From a bacterium HR28 (GTDB lineage: Bacteria > Chloroflexota > Chloroflexia > Thermomicrobiales > Thermomicrobiaceae), in the NCBI GenBank assembly GCA_002898255.1, contig BEIE01000001.1, forward strand, positions 248,001-312,000: 64,000 bases of DNA, in the 5' to 3' direction. Below the pieces are notes generated by a model. That model did no database searches. It saw only the letters and a list, made by a program, of their open reading frames with translations, and had not been told where the DNA came from. This document shows positions 45,896 through 55,158 of this stretch, piece after piece (the first letter of the stretch is position 1; each line of letters starts with the position of its first letter). A program made the position numbers and the translations under genes.

Positions 45896-45955
45896 GTCCT
45901 CCTCGTTTGCCGCTCTGTGGGCTGGTCAAGATCCCCCGTTCGGATCGGAACCGAA

Positions 45956-45971
45956 CTCCCGATTGCGATCG
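45956..45971. repeat. Short perfect hairpin downstream of the DegS-like gene
   Basis: CCCGAT and ATCGGG pair around TGCG about 60 bp after the stop. There is no T-run, so terminator function is doubtful. Confidence 0.35.
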
Positions 45972-45989
45972 GGACAACCGCTCCTACAA

Positions 45990-46040
45990 GTCGGTCGTGG
46001 CGGCGCCGTAGTGTAAAGGCAGGCATCTGACACGACCGAC
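45990..46040. promoter_or_regulatory. 10-bp inverted repeat with conserved-looking loop upstream of the pilin genes
   Basis: GTCGGTCGTG (45990-45999) and CACGACCGAC (46031-46040) are perfectly complementary across a 31-nt loop. The loop contains GTAGTGTAAAGGCAGGCA, reminiscent of a tRNA D arm. No T arm follows, so it is not a tRNA. It lies in the leader of the pilin genes and may be a structured RNA element or operator. Confidence 0.35.
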
Positions 46041-46171
46041 CTCGACGCGGCAGCGAGAGAGGGGGTGAAGGATCCGACAGCGGCGCCAGGCGGTCGGTCG
46101 TCAGAGGGTCATTGGAGTCATCATGCCGGGCCGTCATCGGCCGGCGACAGTGGTGGAGGGAGCAGGAAACC

Positions 46172-46378
46172 ATGCTGCAGCGATATCTCTACGACGTCCT
46201 CGCCTGGTGGGAGACGCAGAAGGTGCGGGCAGCCGAGGGACAGGGACTGGTCGAGTATGCGCTGATCATCGCCCTTGTCTCGATTGCGTTGATCGCCGCC
46301 TTGACGGCACTTGCGGGAGGGATCGGAAACGTCTTCTCAACCATCCAGGGTGCACTTGGTGGCGGCGGCGGCCAGTGA
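46172..46378 (+). CDS. Flp/Fap-type pilin subunit
   Basis: This 68-aa class III-type prepilin has a short leader ending in EGQGLVEYALIIALVSIALI. The G-x-x-x-E-Y pattern (GLVEYALI) is the Flp processing and assembly motif, followed by one hydrophobic helix and a Gly-rich tail. It would be exported, trimmed by a TadV-like peptidase and polymerised by a Tad system, none of which is in the window. The ATG at 46172 follows GGAGGGAGCAGG. It pairs with a second, smaller pilin gene. Confidence 0.88.
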   Translation: MLQRYLYDVLAWWETQKVRAAEGQGLVEYALIIALVSIALIAALTALAGGIGNVFSTIQGALGGGGGQ

Positions 46379-46418
46379 CGCCAGGCACCGCGGTGTTGTC
46401 GAGCAGTGGTGGCATGCC

Positions 46419-46580
46419 ATGACCAAGAGCCACCGGGTCGTCGCGGCCGGCCAGGGTCTGGTCGAATACGCGCTGATCATCCTCTTTGTCGCCATCGCAC
46501 TCGTTGGCGCGTTGACTATCCTCGGCGGAACACTTGCCGACTTCTACCAGACCGCCGCAGCCGCTTTCCCCGGCTCGTAA
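46419..46580 (+). CDS. Second small Flp-type pilin
   Basis: This 53-aa protein has AAGQGLVEYALIILFVAIAL, the same GxxxEY processing motif and hydrophobic helix as its neighbour, but a shorter tail ending in TAAAAFPGS. It starts 41 bp after the first pilin with only a weak ribosome site. Together the pair may be a major and a minor pilin. A terminator follows 6 bp after the stop. Confidence 0.85.
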   Translation: MTKSHRVVAAGQGLVEYALIILFVAIALVGALTILGGTLADFYQTAAAAFPGS

Positions 46581-46585
46581 ACGGG

Positions 46586-46617
46586 ACGCCCTGCACTTGG
46601 AACAGTGCAGGGCGTTC
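46586..46617 (+). terminator. Rho-independent terminator of the pilin genes
   Basis: ACGCCCTGCACT pairs perfectly with AGTGCAGGGCGT around TGGAAC, followed by TTC. The T-run is short but the stem is strong. Confidence 0.8.
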
Positions 46618-47247
46618 TGCCGACGGCAGTACCACCCCGGAACGGCGGGCGTCTTCTACAGCGCCCGCCGTTTGCCTTTGCTCTCGCCCCGCACCCACCC
46701 AGACCACCGACGACGCGTCAAGGACATTCGCCCAGCGACATCGCCCAGTGTCTTCCCGACCGCCACGGCTTCTCACGAATGGATGCACTGCACCAGACGC
46801 TGCCAGACAAAGCCAGCGTCATGCGCGCCGGTGGGCACCCGACTCGCCCTCCCCGAGAAAGGACGGTCGCTCGTGCCCTGGAAATCGGCCGCCTGGTGCG
46901 TCGAGGACGAGGCTGCCAAGAGGCGGTGCGGACTACCGGAAACCGTGCCCAACCCGCTCTTGGCAGACCTACGCAATCGCGCCACTGGCAAATCGACGCT
47001 GTAACAGCCCCGCTCGATGGCGACAGCTCAACCTTCATGGCGGTGCGTCAGGAAAGACGCCTCGGCATCCTGACGCATTGTCACCGGGAGATCACGTGGG
47101 AGGACGCACTCGACACTGACAGACAGTCGGCCACATCACCAGTACTGTCACTCGCACACCACCGCAGGAGCTGGCGAGCTCGACCACACGGAGAGGCACT
47201 CGCCGCAGCTCACTTGGAACGTGCTGCCGCCCGCCGACGACACTGCC
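46618..47247. other. Intergenic region before the dnaJ stop
   Basis: About 630 bp between the pilin terminator and the end of dnaJ. No recognisable gene. Confidence 0.4.
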
Positions 47248-48384
47248 TCACACGCCGAGCACCTCTTTTATCCGTTCAAAGAGCCCCTTGCGGTGCGCCT
47301 CACGGACGTCCGGTCGTTCCAGCGACTCGGCGAGCTCCTCGAAGAGCTCCCGCTGCCGTGGTGTCAGCTCGGTCGGCACGACGACCCGTACGGTCACAAT
47401 AAGGTCGCCACGGTGCCCCGTGCCGAGCTCCGGAACGCCCTTCCCACGCAGGCGGAAGCGCTGCCCCGGCTGCGTCCCAGGCGGGATAGTGAGCAGCACC
47501 GGGCCATCGACCGTGGGCACTTCGACTTCAGCGCCGAGCGCCGCCTGCGCAACGTTGATCGGCACGTCCAGGTAGAGTGTCGTCCCCTCGCGGCGGAAGA
47601 ACTCGTGTGGCCGTACCCGCACGTGGACGTACAGGTTCCCCGGCGGCGCACCCGGCTCGCCGTGCTCTCCTTCGCCAGTCAGGCGGAGTGTCGCGCCGTC
47701 CTCGATCCCCGCCGGGATCTCCAGGCGTACTGTCCGGCGCCGCAACAGCCGACCACGTCCACGACACGTCGGGCAAGGATCGGAGATCACCCGACCTTCG
47801 CCGCCGCAGTGGCTACAGGTCGTTGCGGTGATCATCGCACCGAGGATCGTTTGCTGGTAGCGACGCAGTTGCCCACTGCCGCCACAGACTGGGCAGGTGG
47901 CCGGTCGCGCACCGTGGCGCATGCGGGTGCCGCGGCAGTCAGGGCAGATCTCCAACCGCTCGATCTCGAGCTCCTTCTCAACGCCGCGCAGCGCCTCCTC
48001 AAACTCCAACTCGATCGCCGCTTCAAGGTCGGCACCCCGCGCTGGGCGGCGTCGGCTAGCCCCAGTCATGTCACCGAAGAACGAGTCGAAGAGGTCGGTG
48101 AACAGCGAACCGAACCCGAACGGGTCGGCACTCGCCCCTGCATTCCCGCCCACACCGGCCTGCACGCCAGCATGGCCGAAGCGATCGTAGGCTGCGCGCT
48201 TATCCGGGTCGCTCAGCACCTCGTACGCTTCGTTGATTTCCTTAAACTTCTCCTCGGCGTCCGGCGATTTGTTGACGTCCGGGTGGTACTGCCGCGCGAG
48301 CCGGCGATAGGCCCGCCGGATCTCATCTTGGCTCGCCGTGCGACTGACGCCGAGCACCTCGTAGTAGTCTCGCTTCATCCCCAT
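47248..48384 (-). CDS. dnaJ: Chaperone DnaJ (Hsp40)
   Basis: This 378-aa co-chaperone stimulates DnaK. The J domain ([40 protein letters not shown]) holds the HPD motif. A Gly/Phe-rich segment follows ([20 protein letters not shown]). The zinc domain has four cysteine pairs: CPDC, CPVC, CSHC and CPTC; the first repeat lacks the usual second Gly (CRGTR). The C-terminal peptide-binding domains follow. ATG at 48384 with AGGGG upstream; a second ATG lies two codons in. No dnaK or grpE is adjacent, and I saw no CIRCE element. Confidence 0.96.
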   Translation of the reverse strand: MGMKRDYYEVLGVSRTASQDEIRRAYRRLARQYHPDVNKSPDAEEKFKEINEAYEVLSDPDKRAAYDRFGHAGVQAGVGGNAGASADPFGFGSLFTDLFDSFFGDMTGASRRRPARGADLEAAIELEFEEALRGVEKELEIERLEICPDCRGTRMRHGARPATCPVCGGSGQLRRYQQTILGAMITATTCSHCGGEGRVISDPCPTCRGRGRLLRRRTVRLEIPAGIEDGATLRLTGEGEHGEPGAPPGNLYVHVRVRPHEFFRREGTTLYLDVPINVAQAALGAEVEVPTVDGPVLLTIPPGTQPGQRFRLRGKGVPELGTGHRGDLIVTVRVVVPTELTPRQRELFEELAESLERPDVREAHRKGLFERIKEVLGV

Positions 48385-49291
48385 GCGCGAACCCCTGCCT
48401 CACGGGCGACAGGCACACCCGCAGAGTCTGATATGGAGTATAGCAAGGTGGCGACTATCGACGGCCATCTCTGAATGCACCAACAGGGTGCGCTGCTTCG
48501 ACATCGGGTGCCTCCCAAACACGGGTGGCAACACGTTCCAGCCGCGAGCGTCCATTCCGCCTCTCCAGGCTCGCCAGCAAGTGAGCCGAGTCGAGCAATT
48601 CGATCACTCACACGTGGGGAAGGAGACCCATGTGTACCTCGGTGGCTGCGTGGAGAGCCACCTGAGCTGCACCCCGCTGCGCGCAGAGCTACGCCCCCAA
48701 GGCCGTCCATCAATGCGAGGCCACGCGGGACCGTTGGACCAGTCCACTGTGTGAAACCGCAGTAGCTCCTCGCTAAGATCCACTCTTTGCTGGCAACCTG
48801 TGAGCATCAGCGCTCCATACGGGAACAAATTGTTGTCACTCCCCTCAGCGCCAGAGCAGCCGATCGCATCTCCGCCGAGTGAACCATGCTTTGACAACTC
48901 CTCGACAACTGTGCTGCTCCGGCGTGTACGCACTCTCGACTCGAAGACGGTCGGGGCCGACCACTGGCACGTGTGCGCCAGCGCAGTCCCTCATCTCTGC
49001 CCAGACCACGTCTCTTCCCCAGACGCCATTGGTCAGGTCGACCGCTCTCCAGCCAGGGAGAAACGCGCCGCGCGTGCGGCTGCTCCCCACTGACCTGGAA
49101 CTCCGTGCTGGTGACCGCTGCGTGCTACGCCCCTCTGCCCGGATTCCCAGCCGTTCGATTTCGTGAGACCTTTTCACTTCTCCTGTACAGCCGCCCCTTC
49201 TACCAAGTTCGTCCATCATCGCCGGCACGACGCGACCCAAAACGACACCCGCAAAACCATCCAATGACGCAGAGTGGACGGTTTGGCTGGT
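48385..49291. other. Divergent intergenic region between dnaJ and pdxR
   Basis: About 900 bp. Long frames exist on both strands but none reads as a known protein. I see no RNA gene. Confidence 0.4.
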
Positions 49292-49316
49292 CCAGCAACG
49301 ATACAATGGTTGTTGG
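49292..49316. promoter_or_regulatory. Imperfect inverted repeat overlapping a -10, candidate PdxR operator
   Basis: CCAGCAAC and GTTGTTGG flank GATACAATG. The half-sites match at seven of eight positions, and the centre contains TACAAT (49302-49307), a good -10. It lies about 55 bp before the pdxR start, so autoregulation by PdxR is plausible. Confidence 0.45.
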
Positions 49317-49369
49317 CACCCGCTGATGGTGGTCGTAGTTTTTGATGAGGTCGAGCAGGGGAGAAGACG

Positions 49370-50872
49370 ATGCAGATTCAACTCGACCGTACAACTCGGA
49401 CGCCACTCTACCGCCAGTTGGCCCAACAGCTGCGCCGCCGTATCTTGAGTGGCGAACTCCCGCCTGGCACGCGTCTTCCTCCAGAACGACGCCTCGCCGC
49501 CATGCTTGGTGTCAACCGGAGTACGGTGGTGAGTGCCTACCGAGAGCTCGCCGCAGAGGGGCTCATTTCTGGGCATGTGGGGCGTGGCACAGTGGTCATC
49601 GATCACCGCCGGCCAGCAGCGCCCGAGCGACCCGCGGGCGGTGTCCCGTGGCCACAGCTCTTTGCTCCACTCGCCTCACTTCTCTACGACCCAGCACTGG
49701 AAGACGCGGCACTTGCCTCCTCTCGCTCCGACGTGATCAGCTTTGCCACGGGACTCCCAGCTCCTGAACTCTATCCGATCGGTGTTGTCCGACAGCTCCT
49801 CGACGAGGCGCTGCACCGCGAAGGACCGCGCCTTCTCCAGTACTGCCCGAGTGAGGGCTATCCCCCGCTCCGCGAGGCGATTGCTTCCTGGTCCCAGCGT
49901 TGGGGGATCCGCTGCAGTCCCGACCAGGTCCTCGTTGTCTCCGGCTCGCAGCAGGGGTTGTACCTTATTGCTCGCGCCTTGCTGGAACCTGGAGACCTCG
50001 TCGCGGTCGAGGCGCCGACCTATGTCGGGGCACTGCAGGTGTTTCGTGCAGTGGGAGCTCGCCTCCTCCCGGTGCCAGTCGACGACCATGGCATGCGGGT
50101 TAGCGTGCTGGAGCAGGCTCTGGAGCACCGCCGCCCCAAGCTCATCTACACGCTGCCGACATTCCAGAACCCCTCCGGCGCCACACTCTCACTCGACCGC
50201 CGCCAGCGACTCCTGGAACTGGCCGCACGTGCCGGTATCCCGGTGATCGAGGACGACCCGTACCGCGAGCTCTGGTATGAGGCACCGCCGGCGCCTCCGC
50301 TCGCCGCCCTTGACGACGCCGGCGTTGTGATCTCCCTGACCACCGTCTCCAAGATCTTGTTCCCAGGTTTTCGGATTGGTTGGGTCATCGGCCCCTGGCC
50401 AGTCATCCACCAGCTAGCTCTGGTCAAGCAGCTGGTCGATCTGGACACCAATCCGCTCATGCAGTGGGCGGTGTGGGCATTCATCGAGCGGGGTCTCCTA
50501 CTCCCCCACCTCGAGACACTGCGCGCTGCCTATCGGGAGCGTCGCGACATCCTTGTCGCTGCGCTCCGTGCCGAACTCGGCACCGCGCTGCGTTTCCGCG
50601 TGCCAGGTGGCGGGCTCTACCTCTGGTGCGAGCTGGCGGAAGGGCTGCGTGCCCGAGACCTCTTGCCGGAAGCTGCCCAGCGTGGCGTGGCCTTTACACC
50701 AGGTGAGAGCTTCTTCCCCGACCCCACCACCGGTCGCGCCTTCCTGCGCCTCAACTTCACCTACCCGGCACCAGCGACGATGGTCGAAGGAGTACGCCGT
50801 CTTGCGGCAGCACTGACGGCTCTGCAGGCTGCCCATGAGGTGCGCCAGCGGGCGAGTACACCGATCGTGTAG
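49370..50872 (+). CDS. pdxR: PdxR: MocR/GntR-family regulator with aminotransferase-like domain
   Basis: This 500-aa protein has an N-terminal winged helix of the GntR type (PLYRQLAQQLRRRILSGELP, LGVNRSTVVSAYRELAAEG, HVGRGTVV). An aminotransferase fold-type I domain follows: VSGSQQGLYLIARALLEPGD, PTFQNPSGATLSLDRRQRLL, VIEDDPYRELWYE and the PLP Lys in TTVSKILFPGFRIGWVIGP. MocR proteins sense PLP. The pdxS-pdxT genes follow 32 bp later on the same strand, so this is most likely PdxR, which activates PLP synthesis when PLP is low. A separate aminotransferase role is less likely. Confidence 0.88.
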   Translation: MQIQLDRTTRTPLYRQLAQQLRRRILSGELPPGTRLPPERRLAAMLGVNRSTVVSAYRELAAEGLISGHVGRGTVVIDHRRPAAPERPAGGVPWPQLFAPLASLLYDPALEDAALASSRSDVISFATGLPAPELYPIGVVRQLLDEALHREGPRLLQYCPSEGYPPLREAIASWSQRWGIRCSPDQVLVVSGSQQGLYLIARALLEPGDLVAVEAPTYVGALQVFRAVGARLLPVPVDDHGMRVSVLEQALEHRRPKLIYTLPTFQNPSGATLSLDRRQRLLELAARAGIPVIEDDPYRELWYEAPPAPPLAALDDAGVVISLTTVSKILFPGFRIGWVIGPWPVIHQLALVKQLVDLDTNPLMQWAVWAFIERGLLLPHLETLRAAYRERRDILVAALRAELGTALRFRVPGGGLYLWCELAEGLRARDLLPEAAQRGVAFTPGESFFPDPTTGRAFLRLNFTYPAPATMVEGVRRLAAALTALQAAHEVRQRASTPIV

Positions 50873-50904
50873 TTCCCAGCGGTAATGAGGGAAGGAGGTA
50901 GCTG

Positions 50905-51807
50905 ATGGCAATCCCGAACGGTGACATCCAGCAGGCGACCTGGCGGACCAAGGTTGGGCTAGCCCAGATGCTCAAGGGGGGCGTGATCATGGACGTCGTG
51001 ACCCCCGAGCAAGCCCAGATTGCCGAGGAAGCGGGAGCTGTCGCGGTTATGGCGCTCGAGCGGGTGCCAGCCGACATTCGGCGTGAGGGCGGTGTGGCCC
51101 GGATGGCCGATCCTGATCGAATCCTGCGCATTAAGGAGGCCGTGACGATCCCCGTCATGGCCAAGGTGCGGATCGGCCACTTTGTCGAGGCGCAGATCCT
51201 GGAAGCCCTTGGCGTCGACTTCATCGACGAGAGTGAGGTGCTGACGCCAGCCGATGACCGCTACCACATCGACAAGCATGCCTTCCGCGTTCCCTTTGTC
51301 TGTGGCGCTCGCGATCTTGGTGAAGCACTCCGCCGCATTGCCGAGGGAGCGGCGATGATCCGCAGCAAGGGAGAGGCAGGCACAGGCAACATCGTCGAGG
51401 CGGTGCGTCACTTGCGGGACATCCTTGACGGGATTCGGCGGCTGGCTGCGCTGCCCCGCGAGGAACTCGTGACGGCGGCCAAAGAGCTGGGTGCACCTTA
51501 CGAGCTCGTTCGGGAGGTCGCCGAACAGGGACGGTTGCCCGTTGTCCTCTTCTGCGCCGGCGGTGTTGCCACGCCAGCCGACGCAGCGCTGGTGATGCAG
51601 CTCGGTGCGGAGGGAGTGTTTGTCGGCTCAGGGATCTTCAAGTCGGAGAACCCCTTTGCCCGCGCGAAAGCGATCGTCGAAGCAGTCACCCACTACCGGG
51701 ATCCCGAGGTACTGGCGCGAGTATCGCGCGGCCTTGGTGAGGCGATGCCAGGGATCGATTTGGCAACACTCGCTCCCGAGCAGCGCTTAGCACCACGCGG
51801 CTGGTGA
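50905..51807 (+). CDS. pdxS: Pyridoxal 5'-phosphate synthase subunit PdxS
   Basis: This 300-aa synthase forms PLP from ribose-5-phosphate, glyceraldehyde-3-phosphate and ammonia supplied by PdxT. It has [60 protein letters not shown] (imine-forming Lys at about 87), [20 protein letters not shown] (second Lys), [20 protein letters not shown] and [20 protein letters not shown]. The ATG at 50905 follows GAAGGAGG. It is followed by pdxT after 10 bp. Confidence 0.98.
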   Translation: MAIPNGDIQQATWRTKVGLAQMLKGGVIMDVVTPEQAQIAEEAGAVAVMALERVPADIRREGGVARMADPDRILRIKEAVTIPVMAKVRIGHFVEAQILEALGVDFIDESEVLTPADDRYHIDKHAFRVPFVCGARDLGEALRRIAEGAAMIRSKGEAGTGNIVEAVRHLRDILDGIRRLAALPREELVTAAKELGAPYELVREVAEQGRLPVVLFCAGGVATPADAALVMQLGAEGVFVGSGIFKSENPFARAKAIVEAVTHYRDPEVLARVSRGLGEAMPGIDLATLAPEQRLAPRGW

Positions 51808-51817
51808 GGGGGGATGC

Positions 51818-52432
51818 ATGCCGCTCGTCATTGGTGTCTTGGCACTGCAGGGAGACTTTGCCGAACATCTTCAGGCGCTCCAGCGCATCGGTGTTGAAGG
51901 ACGTGAAGTGCGCCGACCGGCGGATCTGGAAGGGATTGCCGGCCTGATCATCCCGGGAGGCGAGAGCACCACCATTGGTCGGCTGCTGGAGCGGTTCGAG
52001 CTCGTTGAACCGATCCGCGCCTTTGCTCAAGCGGGTCGACCAATTTGGGGCACTTGTGCGGGCCTGATTCTGCTTGCTCGGGAGGTGGTAGCCGAGACAC
52101 GAGCGCGCTACCAGCCGCTGCTTGGGCTGCTGGACGTCGTTATCCGCCGTAACGCGTTTGGCTCCCAGCGCGAGAGTTTCGAGTGTGACCTCGTGGTTGA
52201 ACCGCTCGGTCTCCCACCCCTGCGGGCCGTCTTCATCCGCGCACCGGTGGTGGAGAGTGTTGGCCCGACGGTGGACGTGCTGGCGCGTCTTCCGGATGGA
52301 ACACCAGTCGCGGTGCGGCAGGGACAGCTGATCGGCACCGCCTTCCATCCAGAACTCACCGACGATCCTCGCTTTCACCGCTGGTTCTGCAGCCTGGCCA
52401 CGCCCGCAGCCAGCCTGCAGTCAACGGCGTAA
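51818..52432 (+). CDS. pdxT: Pyridoxal 5'-phosphate synthase glutaminase subunit PdxT
   Basis: This 204-aa class I glutamine amidotransferase feeds ammonia to PdxS. It has VLALQGDFAEHLQALQRIGV, LIIPGGESTTIGRLLER, IWGTCAGLILL with catalytic Cys at about 80, RNAFGSQRESFECDL and AFHPELTDD with the catalytic His and Glu. The stop-to-start gap from pdxS is 10 bp. Confidence 0.97.
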   Translation: MPLVIGVLALQGDFAEHLQALQRIGVEGREVRRPADLEGIAGLIIPGGESTTIGRLLERFELVEPIRAFAQAGRPIWGTCAGLILLAREVVAETRARYQPLLGLLDVVIRRNAFGSQRESFECDLVVEPLGLPPLRAVFIRAPVVESVGPTVDVLARLPDGTPVAVRQGQLIGTAFHPELTDDPRFHRWFCSLATPAASLQSTA

Positions 52433-52651
52433 GGCAGTTTCCTCGCCACCGCGCATGCAGCAGTCCAGATCATGCCGCATAGCCGATGCGCGGTGGTCGG
52501 TTTGGCGGGCACGCCGCGAGACAACTCGTCGTCAGCGCAGAGGCAACGCGATGGGGCAGCAGACCGTCGTTGCGAAGAGTGACCAGCGAAAGACACATCC
52601 CCGCGCTGATACCGTCGCCTGACAGGTGAACCAACGACGCTTCCTCAGGTC

Positions 52652-52704
52652 GCCTGCGCTGGGCAGCCACATGGGTGCTTCCAGCGCAGGCTTCTTTGTT
52701 TCTT
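52652..52704 (+). terminator. Terminator or attenuator between pdxT and the HypE-like gene
   Basis: GCCTGCGCTGG pairs perfectly with CCAGCGCAGGC across an 18-nt loop that can itself pair partly (GCAGCC/GGGTGC region), followed by TTCTTTGTTTCTT. It lies 220 bp after pdxT and 400 bp before the next start, so it may end pdxST or act in the leader of the next gene. Confidence 0.7.
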
Positions 52705-53103
52705 GAGCGGTACACGCTCTCCAGGAGAACGGCTCAGGAGGCTGCCATGTCTCATTGTCTCCTTGCCAGCTGTCAGGCAAGTGGGCAGCACGGTACAGTT
52801 GCTGCCACCAGGCAGAGACTTAGCGGAGGGGAGGACAACCTCTCCCGAGAGGCACATGGAGGTCTCAGCCGGCATCTGCTCGCTCGCCTCGCGTCGCGCC
52901 TCTCGGCTAATCAGCTCGCCGAAAACGACCGTGGCAGCTTGCGGGGCCACCCGCTTTCCCTCGAGTACGGGGATAGGGTGCGCTGGCACCGTGGCAGCGT
53001 TGCTCGACGAGCGGAACGTATTGTCGCGGAGAAGAGGCCTCGGCCTTCCGTGGCCAGGGTGTCTCTGCCATCATGGAATAGGCCAGGGGAAGGAGGAGGA
53101 CGG

Positions 53104-54174
53104 ATGGAACTCGAACTTCCGACGCTTGGCAAGATCTCGCGTGAGGTGTTTGACCAGATCATCTTGCCCAATCTGGGTGCTCCCTCACCACAGGTGCTCG
53201 TGCCGCCTCAGCACGGGGTCGATGTTGGCATTGTCGACCTTGGGAACGGGCTGGTGATGGCCGTGACCACCGACCCAGTGTTTGTGGTTCCGGCCTACGG
53301 TTGGGAGCGGGCAGCCTGGTTTGCCATTCATATCCTGGCTTCAGACGCGGCCACGAGTGGGCTGCGTCCGACCTACATGGCGATCGACCTCAATCTGCCG
53401 CTGGAAATCACCGCCGAGGAGCTCGCGCTGCTCTGGACGACGATGCACCGGGTCTGTGCTGAACTAGGGATTGCCATCGTTGCTGGACACACGGCACGGT
53501 ACGAAGGGTGCAACTATCCCATGGTCGGTGGCGCGGCGGTGCTGGCGATCGGGCCGGCGGACCGCTATGTCACCCCGAAGATGGCGCGAGTTGGAGACTT
53601 GGTCGTTGTGACCAAGGGAGCGGCGATTGAGGCTGCGGGACTGTTTGCGGTGAGCTTTCCGGAGCGGATCGCAGCGGCGTACGGTCGGGAATTTGCGGAG
53701 CGGGCACAGGAACTCTTTTGGCAAATGACGGTGGTGGAAGATGCGCTGACGGCGGTGAGTGTCGGAGTTCGTGATGACGGGGTGACCGCGATGCACGATG
53801 CCACGGAGTGTGGCGTCTTTGGGGGGCTGGTGGAGGTAGCCGAGGCATCTGGTGTCGGGATGCGGATCGAGCAGGAGCGGATCATCCTGCGGGAGGACGT
53901 CGCGAAGATCTGTGAGCTGTTTGGGATGAATCCGTATGCGGCGATCAGCGAGGGGACATTGATCATCACAGTGCGTCCACACAAGGCAGAAGCCTTGTTG
54001 GCTGCACTCGCGACCAAGGGGATTGCCGCGAGCATTGTGGGCGAGGTAGTCCCGCCCGAGCGTGGGCTGACGCTGGTGGTAGAGGGGCGCGAACAGCGGC
54101 TGGAACATCCGCGCGTTGATCCCTTCTGGGCCGCCTTTGGCCGGGCCATGGCGGAGGCACAACAGGCTGGCTGA
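53104..54174 (+). CDS. AIR synthase/HypE superfamily protein, substrate unknown
   Basis: This 356-aa protein of the PurM/HypE/SelD/ThiL ATP-binding fold has ELPTLGKISREVFDQIILPN, VDVGIVDLGNGLVMAVTTDP, RAAWFAIHILASDAATSGLR, IAIVAGHTARYEG, LVVVTKGAAIEAAGLFAVSF and TAMHDATECGVFGGLVEVAE. The start KISREVF...LPNLG resembles HypE, but the C-terminal cysteine tail of HypE is missing and the SelD glycine/cysteine N-terminal motif is absent. So it is neither a typical HypE nor SelD. The ATG at 53104 has AAGGAGGAGG. Neighbours are PLP genes and the cas operon; neither explains it. Thiamine or purine-type chemistry is possible. Confidence 0.78.
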   Translation: MELELPTLGKISREVFDQIILPNLGAPSPQVLVPPQHGVDVGIVDLGNGLVMAVTTDPVFVVPAYGWERAAWFAIHILASDAATSGLRPTYMAIDLNLPLEITAEELALLWTTMHRVCAELGIAIVAGHTARYEGCNYPMVGGAAVLAIGPADRYVTPKMARVGDLVVVTKGAAIEAAGLFAVSFPERIAAAYGREFAERAQELFWQMTVVEDALTAVSVGVRDDGVTAMHDATECGVFGGLVEVAEASGVGMRIEQERIILREDVAKICELFGMNPYAAISEGTLIITVRPHKAEALLAALATKGIAASIVGEVVPPERGLTLVVEGREQRLEHPRVDPFWAAFGRAMAEAQQAG

Positions 54175-54808
54175 GACAGATCCGGCCCCCTGAGCGACTC
54201 GTGAATCGTGCCTGCCAACCGGTGGTCAGGCAAAGATCCTCCGGTGCCCATGTCGATTCCGGAGCCGACGAAAAGCTGATGTCTCGGCAAGAAGGGCATA
54301 CTCACCGGAGGTGCTCAGGCAGCCGACTGTGTGTTTGGGTTGGTGCTCCGCTGTCGAGGGTACGCCCACCATATCTGGGGCAGCAGGCAACGCGGGAGGA
54401 GAAACGAACATTGCTCCCAACCTGGAGCACGATGCGTCACGGGAACGGGCTATGCCCAAGACTCAGCGGATTGCAGCTCTGTTCGGTGAGCGCTCTCTGG
54501 TGAGACAGGCGGGGTGAGCGTCGCGACCAGACAATCCGCGATCCGGAGTCACCAACAGAGGGAGCGCAAGCGCAACCTCTTCGCTCGAGTGAGGTGGCTC
54601 GAGAACTCAGTTAGTCGCTCCGATCGCTCGACGATTGCACGAGTGCAATGGAGATTCGGGAGCAGGAGAGAGCGTGGTATCAGACCAGCGCGGAGAAGCT
54701 GAAACCTAGCGTTTCCGGCAAGTCTTCGAGCAGTCCTGATGCACTATTCTGCAATCGCTACTCGCTCTGCCACGCACTGCACAGCGGACTTTATTGAAGA
54801 CGATCAGT
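54175..54808. other. Intergenic region between convergent genes
   Basis: About 630 bp downstream of cas2 (leftward) and of the HypE-like gene (rightward). No gene and no CRISPR repeat copy were found. Confidence 0.45.
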
Positions 54809-55072
54809 TCAGATTAACTGTGATGGTTCATTCTTGACGATCCCCAGGGTGAAACGCTTGGCTACTGAGGCCTGTGGGAGAATGTAGAACTGAACGGTGT
54901 CAGATTCCAGATCGATCGCGCGTTCCAGCTCCTGTTGCAAGCGACGCAGCTGAGCCGGGGTGAGTTCACCCTCGAGCAGGGAGTTCTGTACCCAGGTGAG
55001 GTACTTTCGGCAAATTTTGAGTACCCGGGCCACACGCTCCACCCCCACGTCATAGGCGACGATAACGTACAT
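54809..55072 (-). CDS. cas2: CRISPR-associated endoribonuclease Cas2
   Basis: This 87-aa ferredoxin-fold protein is the structural partner of Cas1 in spacer integration. It has MYVIVAYDVGVERVARVLKI with Asp8 after the first strand, TWVQNSLLEGELTPAQLRRL and SDTVQFYILP. It is the last gene of the leftward cas operon, 86 bp after cas1. Confidence 0.96.
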   Translation of the reverse strand: MYVIVAYDVGVERVARVLKICRKYLTWVQNSLLEGELTPAQLRRLQQELERAIDLESDTVQFYILPQASVAKRFTLGIVKNEPSQLI

Positions 55073-55158
55073 GCCCGTTCTCGCCTCCTCATCGACACTT
55101 CAGGTACTGTCTTCAATTTTTGAGGATACTGAGTGGAGAGAAACCGGGGATGCGGATG

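Noticed and set aside
45990-46060. A tRNA gene upstream of the pilins
   Set aside because: The D-arm-like part is present, but no anticodon stem, T arm or acceptor closure follows.
47221-48474. Long rightward frame of 417 codons
   Set aside because: It lies opposite dnaJ, whose motifs are unmistakable.
48845-49606. Leftward frame of 253 codons in the dnaJ-pdxR gap
   Set aside because: It overlaps the pdxR start in antisense, has biased low-complexity composition and no recognisable domain.
53104-54174. SelD (selenophosphate synthetase) to support the selenoprotein idea
   Set aside because: It is in the same superfamily but lacks the SelD N-terminal Cys/Sec-Lys motif and starts like HypE. 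It cannot be used as evidence for Sec decoding.
54175-54808. A second CRISPR array next to cas2
   Set aside because: No repeat copy or periodic sequence is present.
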